Below are positions 1 to 7,302 of a stretch of 64,000 nucleotides of DNA, in pieces. The notes beneath the pieces were generated by a model, which saw only the letters and a list, made by a program, of their open reading frames with translations, did not search any database and had not been told where the DNA came from. The stretch is from Candidatus Bathyarchaeota archaeon (GTDB lineage: Archaea > Thermoproteota > Bathyarchaeia > Bathyarchaeales > Bathycorpusculaceae). The DNA lies in assembly GCA_025059195.1 (NCBI GenBank), contig JANXDU010000031.1, forward strand, positions 1-64,000, read 5' to 3'. The position numbers and the translations under genes are program-made. The number at the start of each line of letters is the position of its first letter. Within the stretch, counting starts at the first letter, position 1.

Positions 1-185
1 CCTGTCACGCCGGCGATAACATGTTTCAAGCCCTTATAGGTATTCTCGCAACGCTTACAATGTTCAGCTTGTTAACCGTGCGGGCGAAGTTTCAAGCCCT
101 TATAGGTATTCTCGCAACCCCCAGCTTTTTCGTGACGTCATCCCAGACAACCATGGTTTCAAGCCCTTATAGGTATTCTCGCAAC
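1..185 (-). CRISPR. CRISPR array, leader-proximal end, cut by the window edge
   Basis: Three identical 30-bp repeats lie at 23-52, 89-118 and 156-185. On the plus strand each begins GTTTCAAGCCC and ends TTCTCGCAAC. Two spacers separate them (53-88, 36 bp; 119-155, 37 bp), and a partial spacer occupies 1-22. On the minus strand the repeat ends in TTGAAAC, the usual archaeal 3' end that becomes the crRNA 5' handle, so the array is read right to left and its leader lies to the right. No cas gene is present in the window, so the subtype cannot be assigned. Confidence 0.95.
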
Positions 186-358
186 ACATGGTAAATCTTG
201 GTTATTCTCCGTTTTATAGCCTTTTTCGCGACTCTTTGAAACAACTATTTCCGTCGATGTAAGATAAAGCGTTAGCAATGTTAGATCGACAACGCAATCA
301 CAATATTATCGCACGTTGTTCTGTGGCTGATGGACGTTAACGAGAAGACCTTAAGGAT
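186..358 (-). promoter_or_regulatory. CRISPR leader with TATA-like promoter
   Basis: This gene-free stretch lies upstream of the first repeat on the minus strand. Read on that strand it contains GGCTATAAAAC (complement of about 210-220), a good archaeal TATA box. About 25 nt separate it from the first repeat at 185, which would place transcription start at or very near the repeat. This agrees with the array orientation deduced from the repeat ends. The rest of the stretch is A/T-rich with no coding signal. Confidence 0.6.
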
Positions 359-1774
359 TCACGGTCTATTTTTGATGACTGCTTTAGCCCAGTTCCCATA
401 TTTTATCCAAAATATGGCGATGACTCCGCCTATAATGTTGCTTATTGCAAAGGCCAACCATATTCCGGTGGAACTCATTCCAAGTGTGAAAGCCAAAAAG
501 TAGCCTAAACCTATTCTCAGCCCCCAAAGTCTGAAAATTCCAAGGGTTGTCGGGAAAAGTGTATGCCCAGAACCCCTCCCAGTGGATAGAGCAACTGCAA
601 AAAGGCCGAAAAACGGAAGGGTGGGCAGTAAAGTTCGGAGGAAAAATTCTGTTTCGTCGATAATTTTTACGTCATCTGCGAATACATCCGCTATGTTTCT
701 TCTAATCGGGTAGGCCGCAGCGGCTCCAACCATGATAAGAAAGAATATTAGGATCGTCGCCTTCCAAGCAACTTCCTTTGCTCTTCCCGGTTTCTCCGCC
801 CCTAAGCTTTGGCCAATCATTATAGCGGGGGCTCCGCTTAAACCCCAAAGCACCGCATCTACAACGTCTAAAACCACAAATCCAATAGAGAACGCTGTGG
901 CTGTTACCACTCCTATCATGTTTATGAGCTTCAACTGCATAAGAAAAGCGAAACCGTTCATCAAGCCAAGCGTTAAAATTGGCAGCCCTATGCGCACAAC
1001 AAGCCTAGCCCAATTGATATCAATCTCTTTAGTGAACCTTATCTTCAGTTCAGAGTAATGCTTTCTACAAACGTATGACAAGGCTGTTATTGATATTATC
1101 TTTCCCATAACATCTGTGAGTGCGGCGCCCACAACTCCCAGTCTTGGAAATGGCCCTACGCCCAGAATAAAGAAGGGGTCTAGGACAATGTTAATCAAGA
1201 CGGCTAAAACGTTAACTACGGCGGGTCTTTTTGTGTCTCCCACGCTTTGAAGAATTGTAGTGTAGGTTAAGGCCATGTAGTTGAAAAACACGTCAAAAGC
1301 TATAATGCCCGAATAGTCTATGACGTAGTCGAAGATTTCTGGCGGCGTGGACAAAATCACAGTGAAAATTGAATGTCTAAGTGTTAGAAGGGTTATGCTT
1401 AAGGCTCCGCCGAAAAAGAAAGCCAAAGTGAAGAGGCGTGAAGCAGACGAGCTAGCCTCCTTATAGGCTTTGCCTCCTATATACTGAGAAACTATACTTA
1501 GACCTGCAGAAGTTAAAGCGTTTGCCACTGCGTGAAAAAGCATGAAAATAGGCCACATCTGCCTTGGAACAGCAACAGCGAGTTCACTGTACTTACTTAG
1601 CCAATAAGTGTCCGCCACGTTATAGGCCACAACTACAAGCTGGTTCACGAGAGGTGGAGTTCCAAGCCAAAAAATTGTGCGGAAAACTGGACCATTAACA
1701 ATTTGGTCTCTATATCTGCCTATACCAATTTGTTCTGTTTCCGGCTCCAGTGAAGCTTCAGCATCTTCAACCAT
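359..1774 (-). CDS. MATE family efflux transporter
   Basis: The 471-aa protein is very hydrophobic with about 12 predicted membrane helices in two similar halves, the size and layout of the MATE family (NorM/DinF type). The opening helix region reads PPLVNQLVVVAYNVADTYW, a typical MATE N-lobe signature. Such proteins export drugs or organic cations in exchange for Na+ or H+ across the cytoplasmic membrane; the substrate cannot be read from sequence. The ATG at 1774 is preceded by AAGGAG about 5 nt upstream. It is a single gene next to a DUF362 gene in the same direction. Confidence 0.9.
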   Translation of the reverse strand: MVEDAEASLEPETEQIGIGRYRDQIVNGPVFRTIFWLGTPPLVNQLVVVAYNVADTYWLSKYSELAVAVPRQMWPIFMLFHAVANALTSAGLSIVSQYIGGKAYKEASSSASRLFTLAFFFGGALSITLLTLRHSIFTVILSTPPEIFDYVIDYSGIIAFDVFFNYMALTYTTILQSVGDTKRPAVVNVLAVLINIVLDPFFILGVGPFPRLGVVGAALTDVMGKIISITALSYVCRKHYSELKIRFTKEIDINWARLVVRIGLPILTLGLMNGFAFLMQLKLINMIGVVTATAFSIGFVVLDVVDAVLWGLSGAPAIMIGQSLGAEKPGRAKEVAWKATILIFFLIMVGAAAAYPIRRNIADVFADDVKIIDETEFFLRTLLPTLPFFGLFAVALSTGRGSGHTLFPTTLGIFRLWGLRIGLGYFLAFTLGMSSTGIWLAFAISNIIGGVIAIFWIKYGNWAKAVIKNRP

Positions 1775-1846
1775 AGGCTCCTTTAAGGCTAAAAAAGAAA
1801 CTTAAAAGCTTTTCTCAAAACCTCAAGGATTTTCAAAGATTTAGGG

Positions 1847-2674
1847 CTACATGGTTCTCCGAAATTTTCGCCTCACTTTTTCAATTGGCTCCCCAACAAC
1901 CTCTATTTTTTCCAGTCGGCATGTTCCAAGGCCCTTTTTCTCAGCTAAAACCAGATGCTTAACTTCTAATGGGGATATACCCATCACAGCTGCTCCTACA
2001 GCGTCCACAGCCACGGGGTCTGTGCCAGCAATAACCAAGCCCATCTCCACAGGGCTTCCGTTTGTTTCGTGGCCTTCTCCAGCTACCACTCCGTCAATCA
2101 CCGTTAGACTTGGCTTTAAAACAGAAGCCAAGTCTGCAATGTTTTCATGCAATTTCCCATTGTGCATAGCACCTTTTGAGGCCAGGGCCCCCATCATGTT
2201 TTTTATGCCAAGCGTGACGCGGGTCAGCCTGTGGATTTTAAGTTTTGGAACGCTTACTATGAGGCTTTCAAAAGCTGTCTTTGCCACCGTAACCTTATTG
2301 AGGGCTAGGGAGTTTGGCGGGTAAACTTCAACGAAACAGTCCTTGTTAAGGTCGATAAGCTCTACGCCCCATTTGTCAGCTACTTTGTCCACTCCCGCAA
2401 CCCTAAAAGCCTCAAACGTGTCTGCCCAACCGCTTCCTTCACCGATTATAAGCTTTTTATTTCCACGTTCTTTCAAGAATTTCACAACACCTTCGACAAC
2501 TCTGCTATCCGTTGTCATTCCAGTTGACGGATGCTTGGCAACTATATAATTTGGCTTAATTAGAATAGGCCTTTCAACCGAGAGTAAACCGCTTAAGCCG
2601 GATTCTATCATCTCAAGGGCTTTGACCGTAGATTCAACGGGATTCAACCCCTTAACTATTGCAACTTTACTCAT
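1847..2674 (-). CDS. DUF362 domain-containing protein
   Basis: The protein of about 275 aa has the DUF362 pattern. LIKPNYI lies near the N-terminus, then IGEGSGW, a central VPKLKIH followed by LGIKNMMGAL, and late TDPVAVDAVGA. DUF362 proteins are widespread in anaerobes and sometimes fused to ferredoxin domains; this one has no Cys cluster. The biochemical function is not established. I prefer ATG at 2674 because GGTGAG sits 5 nt before it; a GTG at 2680 is possible. It faces away from hypA, with 295 bp between them. Confidence 0.85.
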   Translation of the reverse strand: MSKVAIVKGLNPVESTVKALEMIESGLSGLLSVERPILIKPNYIVAKHPSTGMTTDSRVVEGVVKFLKERGNKKLIIGEGSGWADTFEAFRVAGVDKVADKWGVELIDLNKDCFVEVYPPNSLALNKVTVAKTAFESLIVSVPKLKIHRLTRVTLGIKNMMGALASKGAMHNGKLHENIADLASVLKPSLTVIDGVVAGEGHETNGSPVEMGLVIAGTDPVAVDAVGAAVMGISPLEVKHLVLAEKKGLGTCRLEKIEVVGEPIEKVRRKFRRTM

Positions 2675-2796
2675 CTGCACTCACCAATAAAACGAGATTT
2701 CGCTGTGATTTAGCACTTCCGTCCAAAATTTGAAAACAAAGAAAAATTAGATGTGAACTGGGATGGGGACCAATTAAGTCGCTGGACCAAAAGTTT

Positions 2797-2859
2797 CTAT
2801 TTCTTCTCTTCCTTCTTTTCCTCTTTCTTTTCTTCCTTCTTCTTCTTTGGCATAACCAT
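2797..2859 (-). CDS. possible 20-aa Lys/Glu-rich micro-ORF
   Basis: In the 295-bp gap before hypA, the minus strand reads ATG GTT ATG CCA, then an almost pure run of Lys and Glu codons as alternating KK/EE pairs, then TAG. The peptide would be 20 aa. Use of both AAG/AAA and GAA/GAG keeps a perfect KKEE amino-acid period, which favours coding over a plain polypurine tract. GGTGATG overlaps the start, a weak SD. It could equally be low-complexity DNA. Nothing else is recognisable between 2675 and 2969. Confidence 0.25.
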   Translation of the reverse strand: MVMPKKKKEEKKEEKKEEKK

Positions 2860-2969
2860 CACCAAAATTTGGGTGAAAAACCGGTTCTTTAAAAGTTTTT
2901 CGTTCAATAGGGGAAAACTGGAAGAACTTCTGCAATATTTTTAAATTTGGCCCCTGTGAAAACATTCCT

Positions 2970-3368
2970 ATGCATGAATGGGCTTTAGCTGAAGCTATAA
3001 TTTCCTCTGCAATCGATATAGCTGAAAAAGAGGGTTTGGCTGAAGTCAGAGAGGTTAAGATAAAGGTCGGCGAGCTTCAGCAAGTGGAAATTGAAGTTTT
3101 AAAATTCGCCTTATCTGAACTTAGGGCTGGCAAATTAAGAAACGCCAACTTTGTTATAGAGACTGTCAAGGCTGAACTGCGTTGTCAGGTATGTAAGCTA
3201 AAATGGAGTTTCAACAAAAATGGGCTTGATGAGATGTCAACGGAAGCTGTGCACTTTGTTCCAGAGGTTGTCCACGCTTATATTAGATGCCCACGGTGTG
3301 GAAGCCCTGACTTTGAAATTTTGGAAGGGCGAGGAGTGTGGCTTGAAAGCATTAAAGGAGTCAAATAA
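2970..3368 (+). CDS. hypA: hydrogenase nickel incorporation protein HypA
   Basis: The 132-aa protein starts MHEWALAEAI, the family N-terminus whose first His and Glu help bind nickel. Two CxxC pairs (CQVC near residue 73 and CPRC near residue 109) form the structural zinc site. HypA delivers Ni to [NiFe]-hydrogenase large subunits and to other Ni enzymes. A TATA-like ATTTTTAAATTT lies about 28 nt before the ATG. The next gene overlaps its 3' end and encodes the likely ATPase partner. No hydrogenase structural gene lies in the window. Confidence 0.93.
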   Translation: MHEWALAEAIISSAIDIAEKEGLAEVREVKIKVGELQQVEIEVLKFALSELRAGKLRNANFVIETVKAELRCQVCKLKWSFNKNGLDEMSTEAVHFVPEVVHAYIRCPRCGSPDFEILEGRGVWLESIKGVK

Positions 3369-4107
3369 CGCGGTAGATCCGCGGATAGAAATCATAGACA
3401 AAAGGCTTGAAAACGTAAAAAGGGTTATTGCCGTTTCAAGCGGCAAAGGCGGTGTGGGCAAAAGCCTCATTGCGTCGATGCTTGCATTAACCCTTGCAAA
3501 GAAAAACTATAAGGTTGGACTTTTCGATGCAGACTTCACGAGCCCATCAACCCATCGAATTTTGGGCGTTAAAAAACTCGAAATTAAAGAGGAAAAGGGC
3601 ATAATACCCATGCATGTTCACGGCTTAAAATATATGTCAATTATCGCTTTTTCCGGAGAAAAAACCCTACCCTTACGGGGTGCGGATGTTTCAAACGCCC
3701 TAATAGAGCTTTTCTCCACAACCTTGTGGGGCAATTTAGATTATCTACTGGTGGATATGCCGCCTGGAATAAGCGATACCCTCCTAGACGTAATTAGATT
3801 TGTGAAAAAAACAGAATTTTTAATCGTCAGCACTCCTTCTACGCTTGCTTTCGAAACTGTCAAGAAGCTTTTAACACTATTAAAAGAGTTGAAAATGCCC
3901 GTTGTGGGCGTTATAGAAAACATGAAAACGAAGAGGGGTTCCCCCACTAGAGAGAGGGTGGCCTCAGCCAATGTTTCCTTTTTAGGTGTGATACCTTTTG
4001 ACTCGGAAGTCGAGGATGCACTGGGGGATGTGGACGCGCTTTCTCAAACAATTTTCGCTAGGAAATTGGCTGAAATTGTCCCTCGAATTATTTCTCCAAG
4101 TGCTTAG
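3343..4107 (+). CDS. Mrp/MinD-type P-loop ATPase, probable archaeal HypB
   Basis: The protein of 254 aa opens its ATPase domain with SSGKGGVGKS (deviant Walker A), followed by LFDADF and DMPPG, the pattern of Mrp/NBP35/MinD ATPases. It lacks the C-terminal CxxC that Mrp Fe-S carriers use. In Thermococcus an ATPase-type HypB of this family pairs with HypA in Ni insertion. Overlap with hypA by 26 nt makes that role likely here. I place the start at TTG 3343, six nt after GAGGAG; longer versions would run deep inside hypA in another frame. Confidence 0.8.
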   Translation: MKALKESNNAVDPRIEIIDKRLENVKRVIAVSSGKGGVGKSLIASMLALTLAKKNYKVGLFDADFTSPSTHRILGVKKLEIKEEKGIIPMHVHGLKYMSIIAFSGEKTLPLRGADVSNALIELFSTTLWGNLDYLLVDMPPGISDTLLDVIRFVKKTEFLIVSTPSTLAFETVKKLLTLLKELKMPVVGVIENMKTKRGSPTRERVASANVSFLGVIPFDSEVEDALGDVDALSQTIFARKLAEIVPRIISPSA

Positions 4108-4507
4108 AAGCCTTTTTGGCCGCCGTTTTCTGCTTCCTCACTTCCTCCTTAACAGTGGCGGTTTCCCTTGATAGCAGCGCTTCCTCTATGGAGTTTGCTT
4201 TCCGTAACTCGTTCATGTACCAGCCTCTGTCTCTGGAATAGTTTATCCCAGCCACTATACCATAAACTATGAGGGTTAAGCCTCCAATTATTAGTGCCAG
4301 TCCCATCATAGCGCCCACGTGTGGTTCTGTGTAGTATGGGATGAAAATGAACCATTCTGGAACCGTTCCAACAAATTGGTATATGAATAGGGTTTCTAGT
4401 ACTCCGCCCACGAAGAAGACGGTGCCCGCCAAGAACATTAAGTAGGCTGTCGTCTCGTTATGTCTCGACTCCTCCGCCTTTTCATGCAAATAATCTCTAA
4501 ATGACAT
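4088..4507 (-). CDS. small membrane protein of unknown function
   Basis: The protein of about 139 aa starts MSFRDYLHEKAEE. It has two hydrophobic segments around residues 23-46 and 66-88, consistent with a two-helix membrane protein, and a Lys/Glu/Ala-rich cytosolic tail of about 45 residues. A longer reading frame runs upstream to 4732, but it crosses the divergent HAD gene and its extra N-terminus looks non-coding, so I use ATG 4507. Its 3' end overlaps the HypB-like gene by 20 nt in convergent orientation. I recognise no family. Confidence 0.65.
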   Translation of the reverse strand: MSFRDYLHEKAEESRHNETTAYLMFLAGTVFFVGGVLETLFIYQFVGTVPEWFIFIPYYTEPHVGAMMGLALIIGGLTLIVYGIVAGINYSRDRGWYMNELRKANSIEEALLSRETATVKEEVRKQKTAAKKASKHLEK

Positions 4508-4592
4508 GGAGGTGCACGTTTTTATCCAAAGGGCGAAGGCATACCTAAACCTTATTAAACTGGAATATGTATTGCAAAGAAGTACTCCGAAT

Positions 4593-5354
4593 ATGGAAGA
4601 GGGAGTAGACGGCTTGTCTAAAATAAAGGCTGTGTTGTTTGATTTTATTGGCACTTTGGTGAATGTTAAAGGATACAGCCTCGAAGTTTCAAAAATAAAG
4701 TTGTACAGGGCTATTGTTGACGCAGGCTTCAAAGTGAGTCAAAAAGACTTTTTAGACGCTTATGCGCAGGCTCACGAGAAATATCGGGTTGAGCGCTATC
4801 AAAAACTTGTTGAAGTTACAAACGCTGTTTGGATTTCAGAAGCCTTAAACAATCTTGGTTTTGAAACAAAACCCGATGATAGCCGTGTAAAAACCGCTGT
4901 TAATGTTTTCTTTGAAGATTATGTGGACTCGTTTAGGCTTAGGAAGTGTGCGAAAAAAGTTTTACGGATGCTTTCTGAAAGCTACAAGCTCGGTTTAGTT
5001 TCAAACTTCACCTATGCCCCAGTAATCTACGCTGGTCTAAGAAAAGTCGGGATTGACAGCTTTTTCAACGTTGTACTGGTTTCGGACGCTGTGGGTTGGC
5101 GTAAGCCTCACATGAAAATTTTTGAAGAAGCCTTGAAAAGGCTTGAAGTGAAAGCTGAAGAAACCCTTTATGTTGGAGACAGCCCAGACGAGGACATTAA
5201 AGGCGCAAAAGGGTTAGGCATGAAGACGGTTTTTGTTGCTTCTCAATTTTTCTCGCTTAAAAAATTGCTGGAGAGTGGCCAGCAGCCAGACGCAATCGCA
5301 AGAAACCTATGCGAGGCTGAAAGGAAAATCCAAGAGTTGATCGCCCTTTCTTAG
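4593..5354 (+). CDS. HAD superfamily hydrolase-like protein
   Basis: The protein is about 253 aa from ATG 4593. HAD motifs appear in order: FDFIGTL (motif I, near residue 14), LVSNF (motif II), GWRKPHMKIF (motif III Lys), and YVGDSPDEDIKGAKGLGM (motif IV). In motif I the second acidic residue of the usual DxD is Ile, so the general acid/base is missing while the nucleophile Asp remains. The substrate is unknown. An upstream in-frame ATG at 4506 exists, but translation from 4593 begins just before the motif I strand, as normal for the family. Confidence 0.8.
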   Translation: MEEGVDGLSKIKAVLFDFIGTLVNVKGYSLEVSKIKLYRAIVDAGFKVSQKDFLDAYAQAHEKYRVERYQKLVEVTNAVWISEALNNLGFETKPDDSRVKTAVNVFFEDYVDSFRLRKCAKKVLRMLSESYKLGLVSNFTYAPVIYAGLRKVGIDSFFNVVLVSDAVGWRKPHMKIFEEALKRLEVKAEETLYVGDSPDEDIKGAKGLGMKTVFVASQFFSLKKLLESGQQPDAIARNLCEAERKIQELIALS

Positions 5355-5404
5355 CAGCCTTTCCACGTAGGAACTTTTAGAAAACCACGCAGCACGTGAG
5401 CCCT

Positions 5405-5602
5405 TTAAGGTTTATCCCCAAACTTTTCTGAAGCTGGTTCGCCGCCGACACCCCAGTGGGTTTTGGGAACTTCGTGCACAACAACTTCAACAGCGTGTTC
5501 TGGGACACCTAACTCTCCAAACACTTTCGTTATCCCTCGAATCAACCTCTTTGCGCGGTCTTTTCCAAAACCTTCCCAAACATACACGTGAACTATTGGC
5601 AT
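5405..5602 (-). CDS. 4-oxalocrotonate tautomerase family protein
   Basis: At 65 aa this has the size of the small tautomerases. After Met removal it begins with the catalytic Pro (MPIVHVYVWEG), and the helix RAKRLIRGITKVF follows as in 4-OT subunits. Members ketonise enol acids, acting as hexamers with Pro1 as base. A GGGGAT sequence lies just before the ATG and a TATA-like TTTTTAAAAG further upstream. It stands alone, convergent with the HAD gene and upstream of tRNA-Gly. The native substrate is unknown. Confidence 0.85.
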   Translation of the reverse strand: MPIVHVYVWEGFGKDRAKRLIRGITKVFGELGVPEHAVEVVVHEVPKTHWGVGGEPASEKFGDKP

Positions 5603-5655
5603 CCCTATCCCCTTTTACCCTTTTAAAAATACGTTTTCCGTCGAGTTTAAAAGCT

Positions 5656-5733
5656 TGGTGCGGCCGCCGGGATTTGAACCCGGGTCGTCAGCGTGGCAGG
5701 CTGATGTCCTAGTCCAGGCTAGACTACGGCCGC
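5656..5733 (-). tRNA. tRNA-Gly (anticodon GCC)
   Basis: On the minus strand the acceptor stem GCGGCCG pairs with CGGCCGC. The anticodon arm is TCAGC-CTGCCAC-GCTGA, giving anticodon GCC, and the T arm contains GGTTCAAATCC. Discriminator base A is followed by an encoded CCA (5656-5658). No intron is present. The 75-nt body plus CCA fits tRNA-Gly reading GGC/GGU. An apparent plus-strand reading frame over this gene is an artefact. Confidence 0.96.
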
Positions 5734-5918
5734 TGTTTTCTGAGTTCTGGTATCCTCTTAACTTTATTTTCCTAAAAAGCGTTATGTCAATTTTATGCTG
5801 GTTTCTGCTGTTGTTTGGTGTTCTTTTTAAGTTTTTACGTCGGTGGGGTTGGCGGTTTGCTGTAAATGATATGTTTTTGACGCCAAGCTTTTATCTGTCT
5901 TGACTGTTCTCTGTTTTG

Positions 5919-6800
5919 ATGTTCGGCAAGGAGTTTTTTGTTAACCGTTATCGATTGCTGGGCTGGGAATTTAGAGATGTCGCACTAAAACAAGCCATTA
6001 GAATTAACACTGTAAACGTTAAGGGCGCTGACGTTGTGGGGCGGCTTAAGGGTTTAGGCGTTGAGCTTGAGAAGGTTCCGTTTCTTCATAATGGTTATTG
6101 GGTTGCCCGTTCAGATTTTTCGGTTGGAGCCACCGTTGAGTATCTTTTAGGCTATTATTCTATTCAGGAGGCAGCTGCCCAGATTCCAGCAACCCTTTTC
6201 ACAGACTTGAAGGATAAGCTTGTTTTGGATGCTTGTGCTGCTCCCGGCGGGAAAACAGTTCAATTGGCGGATTTGATGGACAACACTGGCGTTATTGTGG
6301 CTTTAGACGTTAATAAACAGAGGCTGGAGGCCTTAACTAACCAGCTGGAACGTTGTCGCGTAAAAAACACGGTTGTTTACCAGTTAGACGCGAGGCACGC
6401 TTCAAAGCTTGGATTAAAGTTTGATAGGATAATGCTTGATGTGCCTTGCTCCGGCAACTTTGCCACCGATAGGGAATGGTTCAAGCGGCGCACCCTGCGT
6501 GATGTGGAGAGGAACGCGAGACTTCAAAGGCAAATCCTCACCGAAGCCGTTAAAGTTTTGAAGGACGACGGCGAAATGGTTTATGCCACATGCTCCCTTG
6601 AACCCGAAGAAAACGAGTTAAACATAGACTGGGCTTTAAAAAACCTTGGCTTGGAAACTGTGGAAATAAACTGTTATGGCGAGGAGGCGCCCACAGAGGT
6701 TTTTGGCAAAAGGCTGGATGACTCCGTTAAACGTTGTAGGCGAATATGGCCTGGAAAAACCCAGGGGTTCTTCGTGTGCAAACTTAGAAAGCGGAGGTGA
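5919..6800 (+). CDS. NOP2/Sun-type RNA (cytosine-5) methyltransferase
   Basis: The 293-aa protein has the RsmB/NSUN layout: SAM-binding LDACAAPGGKT (near residue 107), ALDVN, then MLDVPCSGNF with the motif IV Cys, and YATCSLEPEEN with the catalytic motif VI Cys. It methylates cytosine C5 in tRNA or rRNA. Start is ATG 5919, just behind a TTG. TATA-like CTTTTATC lies about 25-30 nt upstream, suggesting a nearly leaderless mRNA. The NIP7-like gene begins 4 nt after the stop, so the two are co-expressed and may act on the same RNA. Confidence 0.9.
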   Translation: MFGKEFFVNRYRLLGWEFRDVALKQAIRINTVNVKGADVVGRLKGLGVELEKVPFLHNGYWVARSDFSVGATVEYLLGYYSIQEAAAQIPATLFTDLKDKLVLDACAAPGGKTVQLADLMDNTGVIVALDVNKQRLEALTNQLERCRVKNTVVYQLDARHASKLGLKFDRIMLDVPCSGNFATDREWFKRRTLRDVERNARLQRQILTEAVKVLKDDGEMVYATCSLEPEENELNIDWALKNLGLETVEINCYGEEAPTEVFGKRLDDSVKRCRRIWPGKTQGFFVCKLRKRR

Positions 6801-6804
6801 ATAC

Positions 6805-7302
6805 GTGGCTGAAACCAGTGTTGTTAAGAATTTTGCAAGGCTTTTCGGTGTAGAACTGCCTTTAGACAATAGGTTTGTGGTTGAGAGGGGCGGTTGCTAC
6901 TTTCTGCTCAGCGAAAAATTGAAGGATTTAACTGAAAAACGCGGGGGTTGGCGACATGCTGGAACATACTTGGGAAAGGTTAAAGGCGAAAGTTTTCAAC
7001 CAAGTTTTCCACTGCTTTTTATGATTGCGGAAAAAGCCAAAAACCGAATAGTCGTTGACGACAAGTCGGCTTGGCTTTTCGTTTGCGGGAGGGACATATT
7101 CAAAGAGGGGATTCTGAAAATAGAAGGCTCCAGTGAAAAAGGCAACTGTACTCTAATTTTTAATAGGCATGGTGAATGCTTAGGCTATGGCAAAATAGTG
7201 AAGAATTTAAACAAGCTAAAGAGCGGATTAGCCGTAAAAAACCTTCTGGACGTTGGAGACTTTTTGAGAAGGGAAAGGCACCCAGCAAATCAAGAGGCTT
7301 GA
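6805..7302 (+). CDS. NIP7-like PUA-domain ribosome biogenesis protein
   Basis: The 165-aa protein matches the two-domain NIP7 plan. The N-terminal alpha/beta domain contains GGCYFLLSEKL and AGTYLGKV. The C-terminal PUA domain runs from about residue 85 and ends with GECLGYGK and DVGDFLRRE. Eukaryotic NIP7 is needed for large-subunit and pre-rRNA maturation, and archaeal homologues bind RNA. GTG 6805 is supported by a strong GGAGGTGA at 6793-6800, inside the stop region of the methyltransferase gene. Its end overlaps hisS by 13 nt in convergent orientation. Confidence 0.82.
   Translation: MAETSVVKNFARLFGVELPLDNRFVVERGGCYFLLSEKLKDLTEKRGGWRHAGTYLGKVKGESFQPSFPLLFMIAEKAKNRIVVDDKSAWLFVCGRDIFKEGILKIEGSSEKGNCTLIFNRHGECLGYGKIVKNLNKLKSGLAVKNLLDVGDFLRRERHPANQEA

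Noticed and set aside
61-358. Search for cas genes or adaptation genes next to the CRISPR leader
   Set aside because: The first gene to the right is a MATE transporter; nothing in the window resembles a Cas protein.
4505-4732. Upstream extension of the small membrane protein at 4088-4507
   Set aside because: The extension lies over the divergent HAD gene, has no ribosome site and no protein-like pattern; the internal ATG gives a compact two-helix protein.
5655-5903. 82-codon plus-strand frame with PPGFEPGSS start
   Set aside because: It is the antisense of tRNA-Gly(GCC), a well-known false reading frame caused by the T-arm sequence.
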